Of a stretch of DNA of 64,000 bases, positions 17,813 to 26,594 are shown piece by piece; the stretch's first letter is position 1, and each line of letters begins with the position of its first letter. The stretch spans positions 1,984,001 through 2,048,000 of the forward strand of contig OW818641.1 of the NCBI GenBank assembly GCA_942492925.1. Direction: 5' to 3'. The notes under the pieces were generated by a model. It worked only from the letters and a program-made list of their open reading frames with translations. It did not search any database and was not told the origin of the DNA. A program made the translations under genes and the position numbers. The stretch is from QZKY01 sp942492925 (lineage in GTDB: Bacteria; Pseudomonadota; Gammaproteobacteria; Burkholderiales; Burkholderiaceae_D).

Positions 17813-17861
17813 GGCATACCCTCCTGCAACATACGTTACGACAGTGGGCGCTACGCGATCT

Positions 17862-19589
17862 CTATTTCGTCCATGAATCGCGCAAAGTCACAATGCGATT
17901 GAAGACCGGCTGGCCCGGCTTCGAATCTTCACGATCGGCCACAAAATAACCATGCCGCTCGAACTGGAGACGGTCATCCTTCTGCGCCTTTTCCATCCCC
18001 GGTTCCAAGTACGCGGTGATGACTTCCTTGGAATGCGGATTGATCACCGTGCGGAAATCCTTGCCGCCGGCATCCGGATGCGGATCGTTAAACAGGCGGT
18101 CATACAGCCGCACTTCCGCCTGAACGGCATGCGCCGCGCTCACCCAATGAATGTTGCCCTTGACCTTGTAGTTCGCGCTGCCTTCGGTACCGCTCTTGCT
18201 GTCCGGGAAGTAATTGCAGTGTACGGCAATCACGTTGCCGGTAGCATCCTTGTCCACGCTCGTGCATTCGATCACGTAACCGTAACGCAGGCGCACGCGA
18301 TTGCCCGGGAAGAGGCGGAAGTAACCTTTAACCGGCGACTCCATGAAATCTTCCTGCTCGATCCACAGTTCCTTGCTGATCGGGAAGGTACGGCTGCCGC
18401 GCTCTGGAGCATGCGGATGCACGGGTGCCGTACATTCGACCGTTTCGCCTTCTGGGAAATTGTCGATGATGAGTTTGAGCGGGCGCAACACCGCCACCGC
18501 GCGCGGCGCTTTCGGATCGAGATCGTCGCGCAAGCTGCCTTCGAGCACGCTCATATCGATCCAGCCGTCTGCCTTGGCCACGCCGATGCGTTCGCAAAAC
18601 AGTTGCACCGCTTCCGGCGTGTAGCCGCGGCGGCGGATGCCGACAATCGTCGCCAGGCGCGGATCATCCCAACCATCGACGATGCCTTCTTCGACCATTT
18701 GCAGCAGACGGCGCTTGCTGGTGATCGCGTAGGTCAGATTCAGGCGCGCGAACTCATACTGATGCGGCAACACCGGCTTTTTGAAAAACCCGCCTTCGGC
18801 CAGCCGCTCCAGCACCCAGTCGTAGAATGGGCGATGATCCTGAAACTCCAGCGTGCAGATGGAATGCGTGATGTTTTCAATCGCGTCCGACACCGGATGC
18901 GCATAGTCGTACATCGGGTACACGCACCATTTTTCGCCGGTGCGATGATGATGCGCATGACGAATGCGGAAAATCGCCGGGTCACGCAAGTTCATGTTGG
19001 GCGAGGTCATGTCGATCTTCGCGCGCAGCACATGCGCGCCATCCGGGAATTCGCCCGTCTTCATGCGACGGAACAGATCCAGCGATTCTTCAACGGGACG
19101 ATCTCGGTATGGTGAATTCTTGCCCGGCTCGGCAAAGTTGCCGCGGTTTTTGGCCATGTCTTCGGCGCTCTGGCTATCTACATACGCGTGACCGGCAGTG
19201 ATCAGATACGTCGCCATCTCGTACAACTTGTCGAAATAGTCGCTTGCGTAGTGCAAATGTTCTTCGCCACCATGCTGCCAGGTAAAACCCAGCCAACGCA
19301 CGCTATCGAGAATCGTATCGACGAATTCCTGCTCTTCCTTAGTCGGGTTGGTGTCGTCGAAACGCATGTGGCAGCGACCAGCATAGTCACGCGCCAGCCC
19401 AAAATTCAGGCAAATCGATTTCGCATGGCCAATGTGCAGATAGCCATTTGGCTCCGGCGGAAAGCGCGTGATGACCTGGGGCAAGTCAGGCCGCTGGTAA
19501 GTACCTTCTTTGAGGTCGGATTCAATGATCGCCCGCAGAAAATTGGACGAGGAAGGGGCGTTTGGGTTTTTATTGGGGTTATCGCTCAT
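17862..19589 (-). CDS. glnS: Glutaminyl-tRNA synthetase
   Basis: A class I synthetase of about 575 residues. It has the HIGH-type motif PPEPNGYLHIGHAKSI near residue 40, the TSKRRL equivalent of KMSKS, and the two C-terminal beta-barrel anticodon-binding domains. It charges tRNA-Gln directly, which fits a beta- or gammaproteobacterium. A GTG at 19613 would add eight residues; neither start has a strong Shine-Dalgarno, and I chose the ATG. It is the first gene of a four-gene run. Confidence 0.97.
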   Translation of the reverse strand: MSDNPNKNPNAPSSSNFLRAIIESDLKEGTYQRPDLPQVITRFPPEPNGYLHIGHAKSICLNFGLARDYAGRCHMRFDDTNPTKEEQEFVDTILDSVRWLGFTWQHGGEEHLHYASDYFDKLYEMATYLITAGHAYVDSQSAEDMAKNRGNFAEPGKNSPYRDRPVEESLDLFRRMKTGEFPDGAHVLRAKIDMTSPNMNLRDPAIFRIRHAHHHRTGEKWCVYPMYDYAHPVSDAIENITHSICTLEFQDHRPFYDWVLERLAEGGFFKKPVLPHQYEFARLNLTYAITSKRRLLQMVEEGIVDGWDDPRLATIVGIRRRGYTPEAVQLFCERIGVAKADGWIDMSVLEGSLRDDLDPKAPRAVAVLRPLKLIIDNFPEGETVECTAPVHPHAPERGSRTFPISKELWIEQEDFMESPVKGYFRLFPGNRVRLRYGYVIECTSVDKDATGNVIAVHCNYFPDSKSGTEGSANYKVKGNIHWVSAAHAVQAEVRLYDRLFNDPHPDAGGKDFRTVINPHSKEVITAYLEPGMEKAQKDDRLQFERHGYFVADREDSKPGQPVFNRIVTLRDSWTK

Positions 19590-19736
19590 GGATGGCTTGT
19601 CAATGCGTGTCACTTATTGGAGAGCATTCTACCGTAGAGCGTGCATGAAAGACACGAATTTGCGCAATAGCAAGACTTATCAGTATAAAATCAATGCGTT
19701 TGCTTGAGCTGTCTTGTCTTTCCTGGGGCGCCCTTT

Positions 19737-20390
19737 ATGAACATGACATTGAAGACTCGAATTGTCATTGCGGATGATCACACCATCATGCGTGAGGGGC
19801 TGAAACGCATTCTGGACGGTGCAGACGACATTGTGGTCATTGGCGAAGCCACCAATGGTTTTGAAACGCTGGACTGGGTTCGAAAAGGCGGATTCGATCT
19901 GCTGCTCATGGATCTCTCGATGCCGGGTCGAAGCGGTGTGGATCTCATCCGGCAAGTCAAATCACAAGCCCCCAAACTGCCCGTGCTGATTTTGACGATG
20001 CATGATGAAGAGCAATATGCCGTCCGCTCAATCCGCGCGGGTGCGCAGGGCTATCTGACCAAGGAGAGCGCAGGTACGCAGCTGGTCACGGCCATCCGCC
20101 GCGTCGCGACTGGACGCCCCTACATCAGCACCCAGGTCGCAGAGCAACTGGCGCTCAATATCATGGCGCCCAACAAGGATCTGCCCCACAAGCAACTCTC
20201 TGATCGCGAATTTGAGGTTTTCAATCTGTTGGTCAGCGGCAAATCACTCACCGAAATTGGCGATCAGCTGCACCTCTCGGTCAAGACGGTCAGCACGCAC
20301 AAAACCCGCATCATGCAAAAAATGCAAATGAACACCCTCTCTGAAATCATTCAGTACGCCGTCGCCCATCAATTGCTGAATTCACTGTAA
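19737..20390 (+). CDS. Orphan NarL/FixJ-family response regulator
   Basis: A 217-residue regulator with a receiver domain (IVIADDHTIMREGL, phospho-Asp in LLLMDLSMP, Lys in YLTKES) and a LuxR-type HTH (LSDREFEVFNLLVSGKSLTEIGDQ...VSTHKTRI). No sensor kinase gene adjoins it. It is closely similar to the regulator at 5173-5805, so cross-regulation by the CHASE kinase is possible. A TTG at 19704 keeps the frame open, but the ATG at 19737 starts where the receiver fold starts. A terminator follows directly. Confidence 0.92.
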   Translation: MNMTLKTRIVIADDHTIMREGLKRILDGADDIVVIGEATNGFETLDWVRKGGFDLLLMDLSMPGRSGVDLIRQVKSQAPKLPVLILTMHDEEQYAVRSIRAGAQGYLTKESAGTQLVTAIRRVATGRPYISTQVAEQLALNIMAPNKDLPHKQLSDREFEVFNLLVSGKSLTEIGDQLHLSVKTVSTHKTRIMQKMQMNTLSEIIQYAVAHQLLNSL

Positions 20391-20412
20391 AAACCATCGG
20401 GAATAGCTTCTC

Positions 20413-20442
20413 AAAAGCGGTGCCAAATGCATCGCTTTTTTA
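20413..20442 (+). terminator. Rho-independent terminator
   Basis: AAAAGCG pairs with CGCTTTT, and an inner TGC/GCA extends the stem, with a T-rich tail (TTTTTTATTT). It lies 23 bases after the stop of the orphan response regulator. Confidence 0.75.
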
Positions 20443-20465
20443 TTTGACGCGACACACCATTACGG

Positions 20466-20517
20466 TCAAATAAATGTCTAAATGAAAATGTCTTTTTTGT
20501 AATTTATTTGATATAAT
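20466..20517 (+). promoter_or_regulatory. Promoter with flanking inverted repeat
   Basis: A consensus -10 TATAAT (20512-20517) lies 17 bp after a weak -35 (TGTCTT, 20489-20494). TCAAATAAAT (20466-20475) and ATTTATTTGA (20502-20511) are perfect inverted copies that bracket the -35 and abut the -10, as operators do. It would drive the small genes from 20625 on. Confidence 0.5.
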
Positions 20518-20624
20518 TTTGCAAACTTTCAAGTGGCGCGTTTTTGGTGACGCCACCCAAGCCATAACCAGACACGCACGGCAAACCTTGCACCTTTTCA
20601 CCCACAGCCTTTGACAACGAAATC

Positions 20625-20807
20625 ATGAATCGCACGATAATTCCCAGAAAAGATGCTGTCACCGCCATCGTCATTGAAAGGGGCCTTCAACTCCAAAAAA
20701 CAGCCGGCACAGAAGCCGCCGCAAAATTCTTGAAGACTAACAATATCCCGCTACACATCGTCTTGCGCGTCCTGAATCGCCCCAACGAACGCCGACAGTA
20801 CCGCTAG
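20625..20807 (+). CDS. Small conserved-looking protein of unknown function
   Basis: A 60-residue basic protein (MNRTIIPRKDAVTAIVIERG...) predicted to be mainly helical, with no signal peptide and no cysteines. The central part (GTEAAAKFLKTNNIPLHIVLRVL) could be a small HTH-like helical unit. I have the impression that similar small proteins occur in Oxalobacteraceae, but cannot confirm this. It follows a strong promoter and is 44 bp upstream of the DUF4124 gene. Confidence 0.6.
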   Translation: MNRTIIPRKDAVTAIVIERGLQLQKTAGTEAAAKFLKTNNIPLHIVLRVLNRPNERRQYR

Positions 20808-20851
20808 GGAACCGCTATCGAATGCTCCCCTTTCAAACCAGAGGCATGATC

Positions 20852-21325
20852 ATGAACACTCCCCACATCCATCGCTCCCTCTTTCGTGTTCTGGTGGTAC
20901 TTTTGCTTGTGTCACCCAACAGCCATGCCCAGATATACAAATGTGTTGACCAAAATGGTCGTACGCATTACTCGGAGAAAAAGGATGACACCTGCAAGTC
21001 GCAAGCGGTCAAAGTGGATGTTCGAACCCAAGCGGGCCCCACGCAAGCGGCAGCATCCTCGGCCGAGCATTGGCAAGAACAGGAAAGATTGCGCAAACAG
21101 CGCAGTATCGAAGAAGAGTATCGCAATCGTCCGGTCTTGAGCGTTCGCTTTCGTTTGCCGCCCAACCCGTCAACCTCGAATCCCTCATCGGGGGGAGCAG
21201 ATGATTCCAAATGTCGGCTGGCGCGAGACGTACTGAGTGGCGCCGTCCGGCATTCCAATGGTGCCAAAACCGATGATAACGATCGCCGCGTGGCGCAGCG
21301 GGATGTGGAGAAATATTGTCGCTAA
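20852..21325 (+). CDS. DUF4124-domain exported protein
   Basis: A 157-residue protein with a signal peptide (hydrophobic VLVVLLLVSPNSHAQ) followed by the DUF4124 signature IYKCVDQNGRTHYSEKKDDTCK, with two Cys. A coiled-coil-like charged segment (about 75-100) and a Cys-containing C-terminus follow. DUF4124 proteins are periplasmic and common in betaproteobacteria, with no defined function. GAGG at 20841-20844 gives best spacing to the ATG at 20852; ATG 20846 and 20822 are alternatives. Confidence 0.85.
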   Translation: MNTPHIHRSLFRVLVVLLLVSPNSHAQIYKCVDQNGRTHYSEKKDDTCKSQAVKVDVRTQAGPTQAAASSAEHWQEQERLRKQRSIEEEYRNRPVLSVRFRLPPNPSTSNPSSGGADDSKCRLARDVLSGAVRHSNGAKTDDNDRRVAQRDVEKYCR

Positions 21326-21459
21326 AAGTCGACAAGACTTCTGCATGACGATATGGAATAACGATCCACAAGCGTTTTCGTACAAACTCACGTGCTAAGC
21401 TCTCCATCGCCATTGCGATTGGGTTCATATAAGCACCGATTTGACACGAAAACGTCAAG

Positions 21460-22869
21460 ATGAAAATCTTCCTCAAAAAATTTCTGCGCATATTCGGCTG
21501 GATATTGGCCATCGTCGGTGCCATTCCAGTTTTGTTCTACATCACCCTGGTGATCGTCAACTTGAAGGACGATCCACTCTCGCCAGAAGTCGAGAAGCTG
21601 CTCACTACCTCGCCCCCCGCCATTGATGCCAACACCAACGGCTACTTCGCGTGGATTGGCATTCAGGGCCCTGAAAACGAACATCCGCATGCCTGGGGAC
21701 AGCGCTGGTTCAAGGAAACCCTGCAAAACGACAAGCAGGTGCGCGTTTCCATGCAGCCTGTGCCGCACCCGCTGGAAAAAGAAATCCGCCAAAATAACGT
21801 AGAGAAAACACCTTGCGATCAGGTGGAAACCTGTCTTGAGAATGTCGCCGCCCATCCGGAAGCCGCACGAGAAGTGCTGAGCACTGGAAAAATCACGCTG
21901 GATCGCAGCAACTTGGCTTTACTCTATCCTGTCTATCAGGAGCCGTGGCGGCCCGATTTTTCTGCCGTTTCAGTCCTACCTTCCTATTCAGGCAAATGGC
22001 GCGCCTTGCGCGCCACCCGTTTTGCGCTGACTGTCGCCGAAGGCCGTCATACGGAAGCCCTTGAGCAGTTAGGCTGGGAAATGGCTTTCCTCAAACGACA
22101 GCTGCAAGGCTCTCATGGTTTGACTGAAAAAATGATCGGTATTGCCTACGTACGCAACCACTATCTGCTGCTGAGTCAATACATGCGGCGCCATCCCGTT
22201 GAAACCGTGATGCATGGCGAACAAATTCAAGCCATGCTTGCGGCATTACCGGATGAGACAGTCAGTCTTAAACCCTGCATGCAATCCGAAAAACGTCTGG
22301 TCACGCTCACCATCCTGCAGTTAAAAGACCGCGAGCGCGATGCGCCACTCTCTTCTGTTCTGGGCGATCTCGGTAGCACAGCCGACTTCATGTCATCGCA
22401 ACTCGCCAACCTGCTGTTGCGCCATGTTTTTCTGATCAACCACACCGTCAACGAAAATGCCGAAAAATACGACGCCTGGATTCGTGCGGATGACCAGAAG
22501 CACGACGCTTATCGGCAAGCGCTCGCCGACGCACAAAAGCATATGCCGAAACACGAAACGATTCCATTCCGGTTGCGCAACCCTGTAGGTTACGTTCTCG
22601 TGAACGTGGCCACTCCCGATTTCGGCAAGTACTATTTGCGGCGGGATGACCTGCTGGCGCTGCGCAGTGCAGTTGAATTTCAGCTTAATCTGTTACGCCA
22701 AGTCGTGATTGATGGCGACAAAATCGCCGAGATACTCAAAGCCAAACAGGACAACCTGCGCCACCCTTATTCAGGCGCTGCCCCTGCGTGGAACAAAGAC
22801 ACACGACAACTGAGCTATCCCCTTATTGGAGACACCCCAAAAAACAGGCAGGTTGTGATTGGGCTTTAA
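21460..22869 (+). CDS. Membrane-anchored protein of unknown function
   Basis: A 469-residue protein with a single N-terminal membrane anchor (about residues 10-35, IFGWILAIVGAIPVLFYITLVIV) and a large presumably periplasmic part with several aromatic and charged stretches and a pair of cysteines (PCDQVETC). I recognise no domain. It stands alone on the plus strand, 134 bp after the DUF4124 gene and convergent with the next membrane-protein gene. Confidence 0.75.
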   Translation: MKIFLKKFLRIFGWILAIVGAIPVLFYITLVIVNLKDDPLSPEVEKLLTTSPPAIDANTNGYFAWIGIQGPENEHPHAWGQRWFKETLQNDKQVRVSMQPVPHPLEKEIRQNNVEKTPCDQVETCLENVAAHPEAAREVLSTGKITLDRSNLALLYPVYQEPWRPDFSAVSVLPSYSGKWRALRATRFALTVAEGRHTEALEQLGWEMAFLKRQLQGSHGLTEKMIGIAYVRNHYLLLSQYMRRHPVETVMHGEQIQAMLAALPDETVSLKPCMQSEKRLVTLTILQLKDRERDAPLSSVLGDLGSTADFMSSQLANLLLRHVFLINHTVNENAEKYDAWIRADDQKHDAYRQALADAQKHMPKHETIPFRLRNPVGYVLVNVATPDFGKYYLRRDDLLALRSAVEFQLNLLRQVVIDGDKIAEILKAKQDNLRHPYSGAAPAWNKDTRQLSYPLIGDTPKNRQVVIGL

Positions 22870-22922
22870 TCGCGCGTGCGTGAAAATTTCGTCGCTGCCA
22901 ATAAAATCGGAGCTGCCAACGC

Positions 22923-23576
22923 TTATTTTTCAAAAAACGTGAAGCTTTTCTTCTTCGCGTACGCAATCCAGATCAGCATGACGGGCACCAGCAATTCCAA
23001 TCCTTCTTCGAGCGTGCCGCAATAAATCCCCACCCAGTGCGCCAAACGAACGCCGTGTTCTTCCAGCAAAACATTCGGCGCCCGATCCATGACCTTGGAT
23101 ATAAAGAACAAGAAACCGGCCAACAGTACCCAACGTCCCGTATTGGTTTTCCAGTTGGACTGCGCCAATAGAAACCGGAAAAACTGGTAGGCGCCGTATA
23201 GCAGCAATCCGATGAAGATCAGCGCCACCGTTCCCGCAATCAGTTTTTCTCCCATCGGCGCTGCTGAGCGGGTGTAGTAGGTCAGCTTCAGCATCCCGGT
23301 TGTCGTGAAGGCCTTGTGCAAGTCGGCCTCTCTCGCCCCGAACCCAACGAACAAGAGCGCCATCGGCCATCGGATGGATGCCCGAAACGAAGACAGGGCA
23401 AACTGCGCACCCAGTACCAGCCAAGCCACAATGGACAGGATCTCGATCGGGCCTTCCTCAGAGATCATCCATCTCGCCGATCCGGGCGAAAGCGTGACTG
23501 GAATCAGCAGCAGGAACACCACATAGGCCATGCTAACAACAGCAAAGTTTCTGTCGGATTGTATAAAGTTCTTCAT
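22923..23576 (-). CDS. Polytopic membrane protein of unknown function
   Basis: A 217-residue protein with about six hydrophobic segments (about residues 12-32, 45-62, 68-85, 110-135, 145-165 and 185-205). It has an acidic motif EEGLELLVPVMLIW near the C-terminus and an ISEEGPIEILSI loop near the N-terminus. No transporter or enzyme family is recognised. Followed by convergent transcription from the left; 88 bp separates it from plsY on the same strand. Confidence 0.75.
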   Translation of the reverse strand: MKNFIQSDRNFAVVSMAYVVFLLLIPVTLSPGSARWMISEEGPIEILSIVAWLVLGAQFALSSFRASIRWPMALLFVGFGAREADLHKAFTTTGMLKLTYYTRSAAPMGEKLIAGTVALIFIGLLLYGAYQFFRFLLAQSNWKTNTGRWVLLAGFLFFISKVMDRAPNVLLEEHGVRLAHWVGIYCGTLEEGLELLVPVMLIWIAYAKKKSFTFFEK

Positions 23577-23664
23577 TTTTTTTCTCCGTCGACTCGTGAC
23601 AGATTGAATCTCTGTCTCTCTGCCACAGAATCGATCTCAACGGCCTCAAGAAGGCTTCAAGCGT

Positions 23665-24279
23665 TTATTTCTTCTTGCTCCCGATCTTGCTCTCTTTTCC
23701 CGCCATCAAATTCTGAATGTTGGACGAGTGACGCCAGAGCAGCAGTACGGCCAGGATGAACACCGTCATGGTGCGCGGATCGGCACCCAAGAGCAGGAAA
23801 CAGTAAATCGGGGAAAACAGTGCCGCAATAATCGCGGACAGCGACGAATAGCGGAAGGCATAAGCCACAATCAGCCAGGTCGCCAGCACGCCGAGACCGA
23901 GCCACGGACTCAGCGCCAGCAAAATGCCCAGTGCCGTCGCGACGCCCTTGCCGCCCTCAAAGCGCGTGTAGATCGGCCACAAGTGACCGACAAATGCAGC
24001 CAGCGCCACCAGCGCAATAACGCCCGCGCCAAACCCATGGGCTGGCCCGAACCACTGGATCAGGAAAACCACGATCCAGCCTTTGGCGGCATCGCCCAGC
24101 AAGGTAAAAAGTGCGGCTTTCTTGTTACCTGTCCGAAGTACATTGGTTGCCCCCGGATTTTTGGATCCATAAGTGCGCGGATCGGCCAATCCAGACAATT
24201 TACTGACAACGACTGCGAAGGAGATGGAGCCTATTAAATAGGCAAGCACAATAAAGAGTGTGGATAAAGCAACTTTCAT
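23665..24279 (-). CDS. plsY: Acyl-phosphate:glycerol-3-phosphate acyltransferase
   Basis: A 204-residue inner-membrane enzyme that makes lysophosphatidic acid from acyl-phosphate and glycerol-3-phosphate, the first step of phospholipid synthesis. The three conserved PlsY motifs are present: GSISFAVVVSK with the DPR(T)YGSKNPGATNVLR loop, the GHLWPIYTRFEGGKGVAT stretch, and the SLSAI...RH region. About five membrane helices fit the family. Transcribed alone or with the preceding membrane-protein gene. Confidence 0.96.
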   Translation of the reverse strand: MKVALSTLFIVLAYLIGSISFAVVVSKLSGLADPRTYGSKNPGATNVLRTGNKKAALFTLLGDAAKGWIVVFLIQWFGPAHGFGAGVIALVALAAFVGHLWPIYTRFEGGKGVATALGILLALSPWLGLGVLATWLIVAYAFRYSSLSAIIAALFSPIYCFLLLGADPRTMTVFILAVLLLWRHSSNIQNLMAGKESKIGSKKK

Positions 24280-24348
24280 GAGGGGAGGTCGGCAATTTCA
24301 CGAAGGAAGCATGATAAGCTGATTCTGTCATGGGAGGAAGACAAAAAT

Positions 24349-25311
24349 ATGCCAAAAGAAATCCGTTTCGCCAGCTTCAATGTATGCAATCTTGCCCCAC
24401 CTGGCATGAAGTATTACGAAAGGATGGACCCCTACACCCGAGCCGAATATGATGCCAAAACCACATGGACCGCCCGCCAGCTCGACTTGATGGATGCGGA
24501 TGTTATTGGCTTTCAAGAAGTTTTCTCTCAGGCTGCACTCAAGGATGTCCTCGCAAAAACCCGTCTGTACCGCCATGCCAACCACGCTGGCTTTGACCCC
24601 GATCTGAAAGCCGAACGCCTGACGCCCAGCGTAGCCCTGGTTTCGCGCTTGCCCATCACCGGCAATCCAATCGTCTATAACGACCTTCCCAAAGATTTGC
24701 ATTTTCCGCTGCCCGGCAATGGGCGCATGGTGACGCATTTCACACGCCCGGTGCTGCACACCAAGTTGCTGCTGCCAGGCAACAAAATGCTGCATACCTT
24801 CGTCGTACACCTCAAATCAAAACGCCCGGATTATCTGCCGGGCGAACACGAAGATAATTACCGCGCGCTTGGCATCGCCACCCTGCGCTCACTCGTGCGC
24901 CGCGGCACGGAATCCTTGGGCTTACGGCTCTTGCTGGCCGAAATCCTGCAAGGCAATCGCGATCCGGCTATCGTCATGGGCGATTTCAACGACATTATCA
25001 GTTCCACCACGACCCGCATCGTCATGGGTGCAGGTCAGCGCGGCCGGGAAGGCTTCGACGAACGCCTCTTCGATAGCGCCGCCATCGCCCGCCGCCAGGG
25101 ACGGGATGTCAATTACACAGACATCCACGAAGGCCGCTTCCAGACCATCGACCACGTCCTGGTCTCCGAAGAATTCAACCCGGATTCGCGTTTTGCCATT
25201 GGCGCGGTCGAAGAAGTGCATTATTTCAATGACCACATCACGATGGAAATACCGGAAGCCTCGGATCACGGTCAGGTGATGGCCCGCATCAAACTGTACA
25301 ACGGCGACTGA
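24349..25311 (+). CDS. Endonuclease/exonuclease/phosphatase-family protein
   Basis: A 320-residue soluble protein of the EEP superfamily. Metal and catalytic signatures are visible: N-terminal FASFNVCNL, DADVIGFQEV (metal-binding Glu), VALVSRLPI, VVHLKSKR, VMGDFND and the C-terminal SDHGQVMARI. Substrates in this superfamily range from DNA to phospholipids and cannot be assigned. No signal peptide. Divergent from plsY with a 69-bp gap. Confidence 0.88.
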   Translation: MPKEIRFASFNVCNLAPPGMKYYERMDPYTRAEYDAKTTWTARQLDLMDADVIGFQEVFSQAALKDVLAKTRLYRHANHAGFDPDLKAERLTPSVALVSRLPITGNPIVYNDLPKDLHFPLPGNGRMVTHFTRPVLHTKLLLPGNKMLHTFVVHLKSKRPDYLPGEHEDNYRALGIATLRSLVRRGTESLGLRLLLAEILQGNRDPAIVMGDFNDIISSTTTRIVMGAGQRGREGFDERLFDSAAIARRQGRDVNYTDIHEGRFQTIDHVLVSEEFNPDSRFAIGAVEEVHYFNDHITMEIPEASDHGQVMARIKLYNGD

Positions 25312-25408
25312 CCGCCGAATAAGGTCCTTTTTGCGGGCCTGTTCAACGTATTGGTTTGCGCAGAATTTGGCACACTGTTCTCGTCTGAATTCTTCTCTGG
25401 GGCAGATC

Positions 25409-25702
25409 ATGAACAAGCGCGGCGCCATCCTGTTAACTGCGGCATTGCTGGTAATGACAACCGCACGCGCGGAACTGGCCAGCAGTATCCAGCTGCAGCA
25501 AGACCAGATCATCAGCGATACCCAAAGCGGCCGAATCAGCCAGGCCAACGCCAAAACGCTGATGCAACGTCTGGACCGCATCAAGTTCGAGCTTAAACGC
25601 GCCAAGAGCGATGGTCAGGTCAACGCTTACGAAACCCAACTGATCACGCGCATGCTGAACGAAAACGCCGCAGCCATCCAAATTTATCGGCAAAAGAAAT
25701 AG
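25409..25702 (+). CDS. Small exported helical protein, paralogue A
   Basis: A 97-residue protein with a signal peptide (LLTAALLVMTTARAE) and a mature helical region with the pattern Q-x(2)-I...SGRISQANAKTLMQRLDRIKFELKRAKSDGQV...MLNENAAAI. It is the most divergent of three adjacent paralogues. The pattern, two helical halves each with an acidic loop, resembles a repeat common in small proteobacterial periplasmic proteins whose role is undefined. The open frame extends 26 codons upstream; the ATG at 25409 begins the signal peptide. Confidence 0.75.
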   Translation: MNKRGAILLTAALLVMTTARAELASSIQLQQDQIISDTQSGRISQANAKTLMQRLDRIKFELKRAKSDGQVNAYETQLITRMLNENAAAIQIYRQKK

Positions 25703-25782
25703 TCTCCTCCCACGGCTACATACATCCGTTTGTCGTAAAAACCACGCGTCTCCCGCCAAAAACCTTGTCCAATGCAATTGGA

Positions 25783-25823
25783 CATTGACCCGTCCACAGC
25801 AATCGTTCAAAGTGCCGAGCATC
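25783..25823 (+). repeat. Upstream element, copy 1 of 2
   Basis: This 41-base element matches 26471-26511 at 32 positions. It begins CATTGACC, containing a TTGACC -35-like hexamer, and carries CAAAGT 17 bp later as a weak -10. It lies 82 bases before the start of paralogue B; the other copy is 83 bases before paralogue C. Confidence 0.65.
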
Positions 25824-25905
25824 GCTTCGCGCATCGTCGTTTTGCTACAGCAAACCTTGGCAACGACTGATAGTGCGGTTTTCAACATTGAATGGAGTGT
25901 GCGGC

Positions 25906-26286
25906 ATGAAAAAGAAATTCCTGATTGCGTTTCTCGGCACCCTAATGGCTCTTTCCGCAGGCACGGCCATCGCCGATTCGGACGATCATCGACGCGGCAA
26001 TCATAATGACCATCATCAAAACCATCCACCCAAGCCGTATGTCATCAAACACCGGATCGCCGATCAGGAACGCGAGATCCGCGACGGTTACCGCAAGGGC
26101 GTACTGACCCGAAATGAAAAACGCACCCTGATACACAACATCGCCAAAATCAAGACCGAATACCAGCGAGCACACGATAACGATGAACACATTTCCATGC
26201 GCGAGCGCGAACGTCTTGATCACATGCTCGACCGCAACCACCGCATGATTCGCAAGCTGGAAAACAATCGCGTCGAGCGCTTTTAA
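25906..26286 (+). CDS. Small exported His-rich helical protein, paralogue B
   Basis: A 126-residue protein with a signal peptide (FLIAFLGTLMALSAGTAIAD), a His/Asp-rich stretch (HNDHHQNHPP) and a helical domain. The domain (IADQEREIRDGYRKGVLTRNEKRTL...SMRERERLDHMLDRNHRMIRKL) is nearly collinear with paralogue C. The His-rich segment could bind metal ions. Upstream sequence is duplicated together with the gene. The ATG at 25906 is chosen over one 11 codons upstream because the signal peptide starts there. Confidence 0.75.
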   Translation: MKKKFLIAFLGTLMALSAGTAIADSDDHRRGNHNDHHQNHPPKPYVIKHRIADQEREIRDGYRKGVLTRNEKRTLIHNIAKIKTEYQRAHDNDEHISMRERERLDHMLDRNHRMIRKLENNRVERF

Positions 26287-26344
26287 AATCCCCCGGCCAT
26301 TCGGCGCCGAAGGAGCTTGCCCCACGCGTTATGGTCAGATTAAC

Positions 26345-26382
26345 CACACAGGATGCAGCCTGGCTCGACAGTATCCTGTGTG
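26345..26382 (+). terminator. Perfect 10-bp inverted repeat
   Basis: CACACAGGAT (26345-26354) and ATCCTGTGTG (26373-26382) are perfect inverse copies separated by 18 bases, 58 bases after the stop of paralogue B. No T-run follows. It could be a transcript-ending or processing hairpin, or a bipartite operator for paralogue C. Confidence 0.45.
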
Positions 26383-26470
26383 AAAACACCGCGTTTACCC
26401 GGGCTGCCCAACCGAAACGAAAACAGTCCCCCGCTTGGTGTTTCCAAATACACACACTATTGCCACAGGG

Positions 26471-26511
26471 CATTGACCTGAGCACCGCAATAGTCCAAAG
26501 TGCCCGTCATC
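26471..26511 (+). repeat. Upstream element, copy 2 of 2
   Basis: Partner of 25783-25823 (32 of 41 positions identical), at nearly the same distance from the next start codon. TTGACC and CAAAGT, 17 bp apart, are conserved in both, which suggests a shared promoter. Confidence 0.65.
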
Positions 26512-26594
26512 TCGCTATCCGGCCATCGCGCATCATGCGTGGGGGATGGCGAAGGTTGCCCACCACTTAATAACATCCAAACGGAGCCCCCGGT

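Larger units (their letters stand above)
26287..26594. other. 308-bp spacer with hairpin and upstream element
   Basis: It holds a perfect 10-bp inverted repeat (26345-26382) and copy 2 of the upstream element. An open frame at 26331-26570 crosses both and has no protein-like features, so it is not called. Confidence 0.6.

Noticed and set aside
26331..26570. 79-codon open frame between paralogues B and C
   Set aside because: It crosses the inverted repeat and the upstream element and shows no protein-like pattern.
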